From positions 287,426-351,425 of the forward strand of contig CM065698.1 of the NCBI GenBank assembly GCA_017654935.2: a DNA stretch of 64,000 nt, in the 5' to 3' direction. Both the position numbers and the translations under genes were made by a program. Position 1 is the stretch's first letter. The number at the start of each line of letters is the position of its first letter. The notes under the pieces are model-generated. The model was not told the DNA's origin. It ran no database searches and worked only from the letters and a program-made list of their open reading frames with translations. This DNA is from Phymorhynchus buccinoides. Its lineage: Eukaryota > Mollusca > Gastropoda > Neogastropoda > Raphitomidae. Positions 45,584 through 59,900 of this stretch are shown piece by piece.

Positions 45584-46976
45584 TGTCACAAACGGCTTGT
45601 CTGGCGTTACCCACTCTAGGCTAGGCCTCCGGTTTCAGCTTGTAGGCTTGTTGTTTTATCAGATTCATACACGATAGCAGACGACAGATTGTTTGCGTAT
45701 TTCGTGTTTCGGGAGTTAGTTTAGTGAGAAAGATCATGAGAGGTCGAGTGAGTGCGTGTATGAATCTGGGTATGCATGTTTGTTATCCAATGAGGGGATG
45801 TCTTAGATTTAGAAAATTGTCTGTTTTATTGTGATTGGCTTCGAGCATGGGTGTGTAGTTTCTACACAAGATGTAGTCCCCTGTGTGAAAAGGAATGTTC
45901 TCGTCACTTTCTGTCGATTTGCCGAAGGAAAGTCAGACAAGATCCTAGCGGTAGCCAGATTGTGGTAGGCTAGGAGTAATGAGCTGTTTGAGCTCGTTCT
46001 CTAGTTTTTGACCGGTTTGGTCAGGGTCAGCTAACGCATGAAGAGTATTTTACTTGGGCGTTAGGCGTGGTTCTTCGTATCTGTGAGTGGGCCTACAGAC
46101 TTGTGTTTGACAAGTGTGCCTACGTGTATTGTAGCTGTCTTGTTCTGGACCTAAGGCACCCCTCTTTTGGACCTTGAAAAGCCACCAATTCGCGCTCTCA
46201 CCATGATGATGCAGTGTTGGGGGTCAATGTCACTGAAGAAGACGAGAAGTCTTCGACGCAAGCCACCTACTCGCGCTGTCACCGTGATGCTGCAGTGTTG
46301 AGGGGTTGGCGTCACCGAAGAAGCTGAGAAGCCAGCCGTGGGTGTTCCTGCATTGTCTCGGGTTCATCGTTTCACCGCCCGCAGTGCTGCGGGTTTGCAT
46401 CGTCAACGCCATCGCGGGATCGCGTTTTGTTGTCAGCGCCTCCTGTCTGTATTCAGCGTCTGCGTCTGTGTGCGACAACGCCAGCGTCGTTTGTGGATCG
46501 GCGAGGACATTTCGCGGGCGTCGGCTGCAATTGTGTTGGTAGCTGGGAGGGGTGAATCTTCATCGGCACAGGTTTGCCACATGCGATAGGGTCGGCGAAT
46601 TAACTCCAAACTCTAATTATAGCCCTCGGTGTCGGCGAGGATATTTGGAGAAAAGAAGCGGGGACAAGGTAGAAAGTGAGGAATGACTGTGGGAATATGG
46701 GTGGTGAATGTGAACTGTGACTATTAGGGAAGGGGAAAAAGGAAGAATAGGGTAGGAACAAGACTGATAATTGCGGGGGATTGATTGTTTTTGATGTTTG
46801 ATGCCGTGTAAGTTTGTATTGGCGCTGATGTGTTTTTTGTGAATAAAAGTTATATGTTTGTACGTACCTGTGTTTTGTGGATGAATGAGAGCAGTCAGTA
46901 GGTTTTTTCTGGGGTTTAGTTTTTTTTTGTAGGGCTTTGTTTTATTTTCTACGTCCTACTTAGCGTGTCCGTGACA
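45584..46976 (+). repeat. 3' LTR
   Basis: 1393 bp from TGTCACAAACGG to GTGTCCGTGACA, preceded by a purine-rich tract (GAGGGGTGTG) acting as the presumed polypurine tract. Compared with the 5' LTR it has small insertions (for example near 45661 and 46331) and a replaced stretch near 46020-46038. AATAAA is at 46842-46847. The differences show the insertion is not brand new, or that the assembly is imprecise. Confidence 0.95.
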
Positions 46977-47444
46977 GACTCAGGTCAAAGAAACTGAGGA
47001 TGACAACCACTAATAACTCCTCATAAACAGTGGGGCCACTTGACATAGTAAGAGCAACAGGATGGACTCAGGTCAAAGAACATGGGAATGACAACCATAA
47101 TAAACCCATAAAACCAGTGGAGTCCGAATTAACTAGATGAAGAGCAGACAGTATGGACTCAGGTCAAAGAACATGGGAATGACAACCATATAACTCAACT
47201 AAACCAGTGGAGTCCACTTAACATAGATGACAGATCAGGACAGTATGACTCAGGTCAATAGAATGGGATGACAACCAATAATAAATCATAAACCAGTGAG
47301 GCCAACTTAACTAGATGAATATCAGACAGTAATGGACTCGTCCAAAGAACAAGGGAATGACAACATAATAACCCATAAACCATTGGAGGCCACTTACATA
47401 GATTAAGATCAGACAGTATGGACTGGTCAAATACGTGGAATGAC
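46977..47444 (+). repeat. ~88-bp satellite, noisy, next to the gap
   Basis: About five units beginning GACTCAGGTCAAAGAA, then ATGGGAATGACAACCATAAT, AACCAGTGGAGTCCACTTAA and AGATGAAGAGCAGACAGTATG. Units lose and gain single bases increasingly towards the N run, as in the noisy satellite next to the first gap. The array originally continued into 38811-38851. Confidence 0.9.
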
Positions 47445-47944
47445 NNNNNNNNNNNNNNNNNNNNNNNNNNNNNNNNNNNNNNNNNNNNNNNNNNNNNNNN
47501 NNNNNNNNNNNNNNNNNNNNNNNNNNNNNNNNNNNNNNNNNNNNNNNNNNNNNNNNNNNNNNNNNNNNNNNNNNNNNNNNNNNNNNNNNNNNNNNNNNNN
47601 NNNNNNNNNNNNNNNNNNNNNNNNNNNNNNNNNNNNNNNNNNNNNNNNNNNNNNNNNNNNNNNNNNNNNNNNNNNNNNNNNNNNNNNNNNNNNNNNNNNN
47701 NNNNNNNNNNNNNNNNNNNNNNNNNNNNNNNNNNNNNNNNNNNNNNNNNNNNNNNNNNNNNNNNNNNNNNNNNNNNNNNNNNNNNNNNNNNNNNNNNNNN
47801 NNNNNNNNNNNNNNNNNNNNNNNNNNNNNNNNNNNNNNNNNNNNNNNNNNNNNNNNNNNNNNNNNNNNNNNNNNNNNNNNNNNNNNNNNNNNNNNNNNNN
47901 NNNNNNNNNNNNNNNNNNNNNNNNNNNNNNNNNNNNNNNNNNNN
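47445..47944. other. Assembly gap (500 N)
   Basis: Exactly 500 N, joining two different satellite families. The true distance and even the adjacency of the two sides are unknown. Confidence 0.99.
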
Positions 47945-50900
47945 ATGATCTCCACACAGCTAGCCTCTATATCACAGAAAATATAATATAACAACTGACT
48001 AATGATCTCCACACAGCTAGCCTCTATATCACAGAAAATATAACTGACTAATGATCTCCACACAGCTAGCCTCTATATCACAGAAAATATAACAACTGAC
48101 TAATGATCTAAGCTAGCCTCTATATCACAAAAAATAACTGACTAATGATCTCCACACAGCTAGCCTCTATATCACAGAAAATATAACTGACTAATGATCT
48201 CCACGCAGCTAGCCTCTATATCACAGAAAAATATAACTGACTAATGATCTCCAAGCAGCTAGCCTCTATATCACAGAAAATATAACAACTGACTAATGAT
48301 CTCCACACAGCTAGCCTCTATATCACAGAAAAATATAACAACTGACTAATGATCTCCACACAGCTAGCCTCTATATCACAGAAAATATAACAACTGACTA
48401 ATGATCTCCACACAGCTAGCCTCTATATCACAGAAAATATAACTTGACTAAAACTGACTAATGATCTCCACACAGCTAGCCTCTATATCACAGAAAATAT
48501 AAAAAAACTGACTAATGATCTCCACACAGCTAGCCTCTATATCAGAAAATATGACTAAACAACTGATAAACACACAGCTAGCCTCTATATATCAGAAAAC
48601 TGACTAATGATCTCCACACAGCTAGCCTCTATATCACAGAAAATATAACAAACTGACTAATGATCTCCACACAGCTAGCCTCTATATCACAGAAAATATA
48701 AAATATAACTGACTAATGATCTCCACACAGCTAGCCTCTATATCACAGAAAAATATAACTGACTAATGATCTCCACACAGCTAGCCTCTATATCACAGAA
48801 AATATAACAACTGACTAATGATCTCCACACAGCTAGCCTCTATATCACAGAAAAATATAACTGACTAATGATCTCCACACAGCTAGCCTCTATATCACAG
48901 AAAAAAAATATAACTGACTAATGATCTCCACACAGCTAGCCTCTATATCAGAAAATATAACTGACTAATGATCTCCACACAGCTAGCCTCTATATCACAG
49001 AAAATATAACAAACAACTGACTAATGATCTCCACACAGCTAGCCTCTATATCACAGAAAATATAACTGACTAATGATCTCCACACAGCTAGCCTCTATAT
49101 CACAGAAAATATAACAACTGACTAATGATCTCCACACAGCTAGCCTCTATATCACAGAAAATATAACAACTGACTTAATGATCTCCTGACTTAATGATCT
49201 CCACAGCTAGCCTCTATATCAGAAAATATAACTGACTAATGATCTCCAAGCAGCTAGCCTCTATATCAGAAAATATAACAACTGACTAATGATCTCCACA
49301 CAGCTAGCCTCTATATCACAGAAAATATAACTGACTAAACAACTGACTAATGATCTCCACACAGCTAGCCTCTATATCAGAAAATATAACTGACTAATGA
49401 TCTCCACGCAGCTAGCCTCTATATCACAGAAAATATATAACAACTGACTAATGATCTCCACACAGCTAGCCTCTATATCAGAAAATATAACTGACTAATG
49501 ATCTCCACACAGCTAGCCTCTATATCACAGAAAATATAACAAAAAACTGACTAATGATCTCCACACAGCTAGCCTCTATATCACAGAAAATATAACTGAC
49601 TAATGATCTCCACACAGCTAGCCTCTATATCACAGAAAATATAACAACTGACTAATGATCTCCACACAGCTAGCCTCTATATCACAGAAAATATAACAAC
49701 TGACTAATGATCTCCACACAGCTAGCCTCTATATCACAGAAAATATAACTGACTAATGATCTCCACACAGCTAGCCTCTATATCACAGAAAAATATAACT
49801 GACTAATGATCTCCACACAGCTAGCCTCTATATCACAGAAAATATAACAACTGACTAATGATCTCCACACAGCTAGCCTCTATATCACAGAAAATATAAT
49901 AACTGACTAATGATCTCCACACAGCTAGCCTCTACAGAAAATATATCACAGAAAATATAACTCCACAACTGACTAATGATCTCCACACAGCTAGCCTCTA
50001 TATCACAGAAAATATAACAGAAAACTGACTAATGATCTCCACACAGCTAGCCTCTATATCACAGAAAATATAACTGACTAATGATCTCCACGCAGCTAGC
50101 CTCTATATCACAGAAAAAATATAACTGACTAATGATCTCCACACAGCTAGCCTCTATATCAGAAAATATAACAACTGACTAATGATCTCCACACAGCTAG
50201 CCTCTATATCACAGAAAATATAACTGACTAATGATCTCCACACAGCTAGCCTCTATATCAGAAAATATAACTGACTAATGATCTCCACACAGCTAGCCTC
50301 TATATCACAGAAAATATAAACAACTGACTAATGATCTCCACACAGCTAGCCTCTATATCACAGAAAATATAACTGACTAATGATCTCCACTAGCTAGATC
50401 TATACACAGAAAATATAACTGACTAATGATCTCACAGCTAGCCTCTATATACAGAAAAACAACTGACTAATGATCTCCACACAGCTAGCCTCTATATCAG
50501 AAAATATAACTGACTAATGAAATATCAAAATATAACAACTGACTAATGATCTCCACACAGCTAGCCTCTATATCACAGAAAATATAACTGACTAATGATC
50601 TCCACACAGCTAGCCTCTATATCACAGAAAATATAACAACTGACTAATGATCTCCACACAGCTAGCCTCTATATCAGAAAATATAACTGACTAATGATCT
50701 CCACACAGCTAGCCTCTATATCAGAAAATATAACTGACTAATGATCTCCACACAGCTAGCCTCTATATCACAGAAAATATAACAACTGACTAATGATCTC
50801 CACACAGCTAGCCTCTATATCACAGAAAATATAACTGACTAATGATCTCCACACAGCTAGCCTCTATATCACAGAAAATATAACTGACTAATGATCTCCA

Positions 50901-53900
50901 CACAGCTAGCCTCTATATCACAGAAAATATAACTGACTAATGATCTCCACACAGCTAGCCTCTATATCAGAAAATATAACTGACTAATGATCTCCACACA
51001 GCTAGCCTCTATATCACAGAAAATATAACTGACTAATGATCTCCACACAGCTAGCCTCTATATCACAGAAAATATAACAACTGACTAATGATCTCCACAC
51101 AGCTAGCCTCTATATCACAGAAAATATAACAACTGACTAATGATCTCCACACAGCTAGCCTCTATATCAGAAAATATAACAACTGACTAATGATCTCCAC
51201 ACAGCTAGCCTCTATATCACAGAAAATATAACAACTGACTAATGATCTCCACACAGCTAGCCTCTATATCACAGAAAATATAACAACTGACTAATGATCT
51301 CCACACAGCTAGCCTCTATATCACAGAAAATATAACAACTGACTAATGATCTCCACACAGCTAGCCTCTATATCAGAAAATATAACAACTGACTAATGAT
51401 CTCCACACAGCTAGCCTCTATATCACAGAAAATATAACAACTGACTAATGATCTCCACACAGCTAGCCTCTATATCAGAAAATATAACTGACTAATGATC
51501 TCCACACAGCTAGCCTCTATATCACAGAAAATATAACAACTGACTAATGATCTCCACACAGCTAGCCTCTATATCAGAAAATATAACTGACTAATGATCT
51601 CCACACAGCTAGCCTCTATATCACAGAAAATATAATAACTGACTAATGATCTCCACACAGCTAGCCTCTATATCACAGAAAATATAACTGACTAATGATC
51701 TCCACGCAGCTAGCCTCTATATCACAGAAAATATAAACTAATGATCTCCACACAGAGCCTCTATATGAAAATATAACTGACTAATGATCTCCACACAGCT
51801 AGCCTCTATATCACAGAAAATATAACAACTGACTAATGATCTCCACACAGCTAGCCTCTATATCACAGAAAATATAACAAACAACTGACTAATGATCTCC
51901 ACACAGCTAGCCTCTATATCACAGAAAATATATAACAACTGACTAATGATCTCCACACAGCTAGCCTCTATATCACAGAAAAATAATAACAACTGACTAA
52001 TGATCTCCACCAGCTAGCCTCTATATCACAGAAAATATAACAACTGACTAATGATCTCCACACAGCTAGCCTCTATATCACAGAAAATATAACAACTGAC
52101 TAATGATCTCCACACAGCTAGCCTCTATATGACAGAAAATATAACTGACTAATGATCTCCACACAGCTAGCCTCTATATCACAGAAAATATAACTGACTA
52201 ATGATCTCCACACAGCTAGCCTCCTCTAATGATCTCCACACAGCTAGCCTCTATATCAGAAAATATAACTGACTAATGATCTCCACACAGCTAGCCTCTA
52301 TATCACAGAAAATATAACTGACTAATGATCTCCACACAGCTAGCCTCTATATCACAGAAAATATAACAAACAACTGACTAATGATCTCCACACAGCTAGC
52401 CTCTATATCACAGAAAATATAACAACTGACTAATGATCTCCACACAGCTAGCCTCTATATCACAGAAAATATAACAACTGACTAATGATCTCCACACAGC
52501 TAGCCTCTCTATCAGAAAATATAACAACTGACTTAATGATCTCCACACAGCTAGCCTCTCTATCAGAAAATATAACAACTGACTTAATGATCTCCACACA
52601 GCTAGCCTCTCTATCAGAAAATATAACAACTGACTAATGATCTCCACACAGCTAGCCTCTATATCAGAAAAATATAACTGACTAATGATCTCCACACAGC
52701 TAGCTCTATATCAGAAAATATAATAACTGACTAATGATCTCCACACAGCTAGCCTCTATATCAGAAAATATAACTGACTAATGATCTCCACACAGCTAGC
52801 CTCTATATCACAGAAAATATAACAAACTGACTAATGATCTCCACACAGCTAGCCTCTATATCACAGAAAAATATAACTGACTAATGATCTCCACGCAGCT
52901 AGCCTCTATATCACAGAAAATATAACTGACTAATGATCACCATGCAGCTAGCCTCTATATCACAGAAAATATAACAACTGACTAATGATCTCCACACAGC
53001 TAGCCTCTATATCACAGAAAATATAACAACTGACTAATGATCTCCACACAGCTAGCCTCTATATCACAGAAAATATGATCTCCACACAGCTAGCCTCTAT
53101 ACAACTGACTAATGATCTCCACACAGCTAGCCTCTATATCACAGAAAATATAATAACTGACTAATGATCTCCACACAGCTAGCCTCTATATCACAGAAAA
53201 TATCACAGAAAAAACAACTGACTAATGATCTCCACACAGCTAGCCTCTATATCACAGAAAATATAACTGACTAATGATCTCCACACAGCTAGCCTCTATA
53301 TCACAGAAAATATAACTGACTAATGATCTCCATGCAGCTAGCCTCTATATCACAGAAAATATAACAACTGACTAATGATCTCCACACAGCTAGCCTCTAT
53401 ATCAGAAAATATAACTGACTAATGATCTCCACACAGCTAGCCTCTATATCACAGAAAATATAACTGACTAATGATCTCCACACAGCTAGCCTCTATATCA
53501 CAGAAAATATAACTGACTAATGATCTCCACACAGCTAGCCTCTATATCACAGAAAATATAACTGACTAATGATCTCCACACAGCTAGCCTCTATATCACA
53601 GAAAATATAACTGACTAATGATCTCCACACAGCTAGCCTCTATATCACAGAAAATATAACAACTGACTAATGATCTCCACACAGCTAGCCTCTATATCAC
53701 AGAAAATATAACAACTGACTAATGATCTCCACACAGCTAGCCTCTATATCACAGAAAATATAACAAAACTGACTAATGATCTCCACACAGCTAGCCTCTA
53801 TATCAGAAAATATAACAACTGACTAATGATCTCCACACAGCTAACCTCTAATCATTCATAAAATATAACAACTGACTAATGATCTCCACACAGCTAGCCT

Positions 53901-56900
53901 CTATATCAGAAAATATAACAACTGACTAATGATCTCCACACAGCTAGCCTCTATATCACAGAAAATATAACAACTGACTAATGATCTCCACACAGCTAGC
54001 CTCTATATCACAGCCTCTATATCACAGAAAATATAACTGACTAATGATCTCCACACAGCTAGCCTCTATATCACAGAAAAATATAACTGACTAATGATCT
54101 CCACACAGCTAGCCTCTATATCAGAAAATATAACTGACTAATGATCTCCACGCAGCTAGCCTCTATATATATAACTGACTAATGATCTCCACACAGCTAG
54201 CCTCTATACAGAAAATATAACAACTGACTAATGATCTCCACACAGCTAGCCTCTATATCACAGAAAAATATAACTGACTAATGATCTCCACACAGCTAGC
54301 CTCTATATCACAGAAAATATAACAACTGACTAATGATCTCCACACAGCTAGCCTCTATATCACAGAAAATATAACAACTGACTAATGATCTCCACACAGC
54401 TAGCCTCTATATCACAGAAAATATAACTGACTAATGATCTCCACACAGCTAGCCTCTATATCACAGAAAATATAACAACTGACTAATGATCTCCACACAG
54501 CTAGCCTCTATATCAGAAAATATAACTGACTAATGATCTCCACACAGCTAGCCTCTATATCACAGAAAATATAACAACTGACTAATGATCTCCACACAGC
54601 TAGCCTCTATATCAGAAAATATAACTGACTAATGATCTCCACACAGCTAGCCTCTATATCACAGAAAATATAACTGACTAATGATCTCCACACAGCTAGC
54701 CTCTATATCAGAAAAATATAACTGACTAATGATCTCCACACAGCTAGCCTCTATATCACAGAAAATATAACAACTGACTAATGATCTCCACACAGCTAGC
54801 CTCTATATCACAGAAAAATATAACTGACTAATGATCTCCACACAGCTAGCCTCTATATCACAGAAAATATAACAACTGACTAATGATCTCCACACAGCTA
54901 GCCTCTATATCAGAAAATATAACTGACTAATGATCTCCACACAGCTAGCCTCTATATAACAAACAACTGACAGAAACATATATATCATAACAACTGACTA
55001 ATGATCTCCACACAGCTAGCCTCTATATCACAGAAAATATAACAACTGACTAATGATCTCCACACAGCTAGCCTCTATATCACAGAAAATATAACAACTG
55101 ACTAATGATCTCCACACAGCTAGCCTCTATATCACAGAAAAATAATAACTGACTAATGATCTCCACACAGCTAGCCTCTATATCACAGAAAATATAACAA
55201 CTGACTAATGATCTCCACACAGCTAGCCTCTATATCACAGAAAATATAACTGACTAATGATCTCCACACAGCTAGCCTCTATATCACAGAAAAATATAAC
55301 TGACTAATGATCTCCACACAGCTAGCCTCTATATCACAGACTAATGATCTCCACGCAGCTAGCCTCTATATCAGAAAAATAACTGACTAATGATCTCCAC
55401 ACAGCTAGCCTCTATATCACACACAGCTAGCCTCTATATCAAAAATATAACTGACTAATGATCTCCACACAGCTAGCCTCTATATCACAGAAAATATAAC
55501 AACTGACTAATGATCTCCACACAGCTAGCCTCTATATCACAGAAAATATAACTGACTAATGATCTCCACACAGCTAGCCTCTATATAGCAACTGACTAAT
55601 GATCTCCACACAGCTAGCCTCTATATCACAGAAAATATAACAACTGACTAATGATCTCCACACAGCTAGCCTCTATATCAGAAAATATAACTGACTAAGA
55701 TCTCCAAAGCTATATATCACAAAAATAACAACTGACTAATGATCTCCACACAGCTAGCCTCTATATCACAGAAAATATAAACTGACTAATGATCTCCACA
55801 CAGCTAGCCTCTATATCACAGAAAATATAACTGACTAATGATCTCCACACAGCTAGCCTCTATATATAACAACTGACTAATGATCTCCACACAGCTAGCC
55901 TCTATATCACAGAAAAATATAACTGACTAATGATCTCCACACAGCTAGCCTCTATATCACAGAAAATATAACAACTGACTAATGATCTCCACACAGCTAG
56001 CCTCTATATCAGAAAATATAACTGACTAATGATCTCCACACAGCTAGCCTCTATATCAGAAAATATAACAACTGACTAATGATCTCCAACAGCTAGCCTC
56101 TATATCACAGAAAATACAACTGACTAATGATCTCCACACAGCTAGCCTCTATATCACAGAAAATATAACAACTGACTAATGATCTCCACACAGCTAGCCT
56201 CTATATCACAGAAAAATATAACTGACTAATGATCTCCACACAGCTAGCCTCTATATCACAGAAAATATAACAACTGACTAATGATCTCCACACAGCTAGC
56301 CTCTATATCACAGAAAATATAACTGACTAATGATCTCCACACAGCTAGCCTCTATATCACAGAAAATACAAACTAAACTGACTAATGATCTCCACACAGC
56401 TAGCCTCTATATCACAGAAAATATAACTGACTAATGATCTCCACACAGCTAGCCTCTATATCACAGAAAATATAACTGACTAATGATCTCCACACAGCTA
56501 GCCTCTATATCACAGAAAATATAACAACTGACTAATGATCTCCACACAGCTAGCCTCTATATCACAGAAAAATATAACTGACTAATGATCTCCACACAGC
56601 TAGCCTCTCTATCAGAAAATATAACAACTGACTAATGATCTCCACACAGCTAGCCTCTATATATCAGAAAAATATAACTGACTAATGATCTCCACACAGC
56701 TAGCCTCTATATCACAGAAAATATAACTGACTAATGATCTCCACACAGCTAGCCTCTATATCACAGAAAATATAACTGACTAATGATCTCCACACAGCTA
56801 GCCTCTATATCAGAAAATATAACTGACTAATGATCTCCACGCAGCTAGCCTCTAATGATCTCCACACAGCTAGCCTCTATATCACAGAAAAATATAACTG

Positions 56901-59900
56901 ACTAATGATCTCCACACAGCTAGCCTCTATATCAGAAAATATAACAACTGACTAATGATCTCCACACAGCTAGCCTCTATATCACAGAAAATATAACTAA
57001 CAACTGACTAATGATCTCCACACAGCTAGCCTCTATATCACAGAAAATATAACAAACAACTGACTAATGATCTCCACACAGCTAGCCTCTATATCAGAAA
57101 ATATATAACTGACTAATGATCTCCACACAGCTAGCCTCTATATCAGAAAATATAACAACTGACTAATGATCTCCACACAGCTAGCCTCTATATCACAGAA
57201 AATATAACAACTGACTAATGATCTCCACACAGCTAGCCTCTATATCACAAAATATAACAACTGACTAATGATCTCCACACAGCTAGCCTCTATATCACAG
57301 AAAATATAACAACTGACTAATGATCTCCACACAGCTAGCCTCTATATCAGAAAATATAACTGACTAATGATCTCCACACAGCTAGCCTCTATATCACAGA
57401 AAATATAACTGACTAATGATCTCCACACAGCTAGCCTCTATATCAGAAAATATAACTGACTAATGATCTCCACACAGCTAGCCTCTATATCACAGAAAAT
57501 ATAACAACTGACTAATGATCTCCACACAGCTAGCCTCTATATCACAGAAAATATAACTGACTAATGATCTCCACGCAGCTAGCCTCTATATCACAGAAAA
57601 TATAACAACTGACTAATGATCTCCACACAGCTAGCCTCTATATCAGAAAATATAACTGACTAATGATCTCCACACAGCTAGCCTCTATATCACAGAAAAT
57701 ATAACAAACAACTGACTAATGATCTCCACACAGCTAGCCTCTATATCACAGAAAATATAACAACTGACTAATGATCTCCACACAGCTAGCCTCTATATCA
57801 CAGAAAATATAATAACAACTGACTAATGATCTCCACACAGCTAGCCTCTATATCACAGAAAATATAATAACAACTGACTAATGATCTCCACACAGCTAGC
57901 CTCTATATCACAGAAAATATAACAACTGACTAATGATCTCCACGCAGCTAGCCTCTATATCACAGAAAATATAACAACTGACTTAATGATCTCCACACAG
58001 CTAGCCTCTATATCAGAAAATATAACTGACTAATGATCTCCACGCAGCTAGCCTCTATATCACAGAAAAATATAACTGACTAATGATCTCCACACAGCTA
58101 GCCTCTATATCACAGAAAAATAATAACTGACTAATGATCTCCACACAGCTAGCCTCTATATCAGAAAATATAACTGACTAATGATCTCCACACAGCTAGC
58201 CTCTATATCACAGAAAATATAACTGACTAATGATCTCCACACAGCTAGCCTCTATATCACAGAAAATATAACTGACTAATGATCTCCACACAGCTAGCCT
58301 CTATATCAGAAAATATAACTGACTAATGATCTCCACACAGCTAGCCTCTATATCACAGAAAATATAACAACTGACTAATGATCTCCACACAGCTAGCCTC
58401 TCTATCAGAAAATATAACAACTGACTTAATGATCTCCACACAGCTAGCCTCTCTATCAGAAAATATAACAACTGACTTAATGATCTCCACACAGCTAGCC
58501 TCTATATCAGAAAATATAACAACTGACTAATGATCTCCACACAGCTAGCCTCTATATCAGAAAATATAACAACTGACTAATGATCTCCACACAGCTAGCC
58601 TCTATATCACAGAAAATATAACAACTGACTAATGATCTCCACACAGCTAGCCTCTATATCAGAAAATATAACTGACTAATGATCTCCACACAGCTAGCCT
58701 CTATATCACAGAAAAATATAACTGACTAATGATCTCCACACAGCTAGCCTCTATATCACAGAAAATATATAACTGACTAATGATCTCCAACAGCTAGCCT
58801 CTATATCACAGAAAATATAACTGACTAATGATCTCCACACAGCTAGCCTCTATATCACAGAAAATATAACAACTGACTAATGATCTCCACACAGCTAGCC
58901 TCTCTATCAGAAAATATCTGACTAATGATCTCCACACAGCTAGCCTCTATATCACAGAAAATATAACAAACAACTGACTAATGATCTCCACACAGCTAGC
59001 CTCTATATCAGAAAATATAACTGACTAATGATCTCCACACAGCTAGCCTCTATATCACAGAAAATATAACAACTGACTAATGATCTCCACACAGCTAGCC
59101 TCTATATCACAGAAAAATATAACTGACTAATGATCTCCACACAGCTAGCCTCTATATCACAGAAAATATAACTGACTAATGATCTCCACACAGCTAGCCT
59201 CTATATCACAGAAAATATAACAACTGACTTAATGATCTCCACACAGCTAGCCTCTATATCAGAAAAATATAACTGACTAATGATCTCCACACAGCTAGCC
59301 TCTATATCACAGAAAATATAACAACTGACTAATGATCTCCACACAGCTAGCCTCTATATCAGAAAATATAACTGACTAATGATCTCCACGCAGCTAGCCT
59401 CTATATCACAGAAAATATAACTGACAAATGATCTCCACAAAGCTAGCCTCTATATCACAGAAAATATAATAACTGACTAATGATCTCCACACAGCTAGCC
59501 TCTATATCACAGAAAATATAACAACTGACTAATGATCTCCACACAGCTAGCCTCTATATCACAGAGCTAATATATAAACAACTGACTAATGATCTCCACA
59601 CAGCTAGCCTCTATATCAGAAAATATCAACTGACTTAAATCTCAAAAAATATAACAACTGACTAATGATCTCCATATAAGACTAATGATCTCCACCAGCT
59701 AGCCTCTCACAGAAAATATAACTGACTAATGATCTCCACACAGCTAGCCTCTATATCACAGAAAATATAACTGACTAATGATCTCCACACAGCTAGCCTC
59801 TATATCACAGAAAATATAACTGACTAATGCAGCTAGCCTCTATATCAGAAAATATAACTGACTAATGATCTCCACGCAGCTAGCCTCTATATCAGAAAAT

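Larger units (their letters stand above)
38852..46976 (+). mobile_element. Ty3/Gypsy-type LTR retrotransposon, defective
   Basis: An 8.1-kb element bounded by two ~1.4-kb LTRs and a perfect 5-bp target duplication GACTC (38847-38851 and 46977-46981). Order: LTR, long leader, gag with coiled coil, CCHC knuckle plus aspartic protease, a gap with an antisense LINE fragment, integrase, LTR. A domain order ending in integrase after (missing) RT/RNase H is the Ty3/Gypsy order. RT and RNase H are absent; gag is frameshifted twice; integrase has an in-frame stop and a late frameshift. It is a dead copy that could at most be mobilised in trans. The clade within Ty3/Gypsy is not resolved. Confidence 0.9.
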
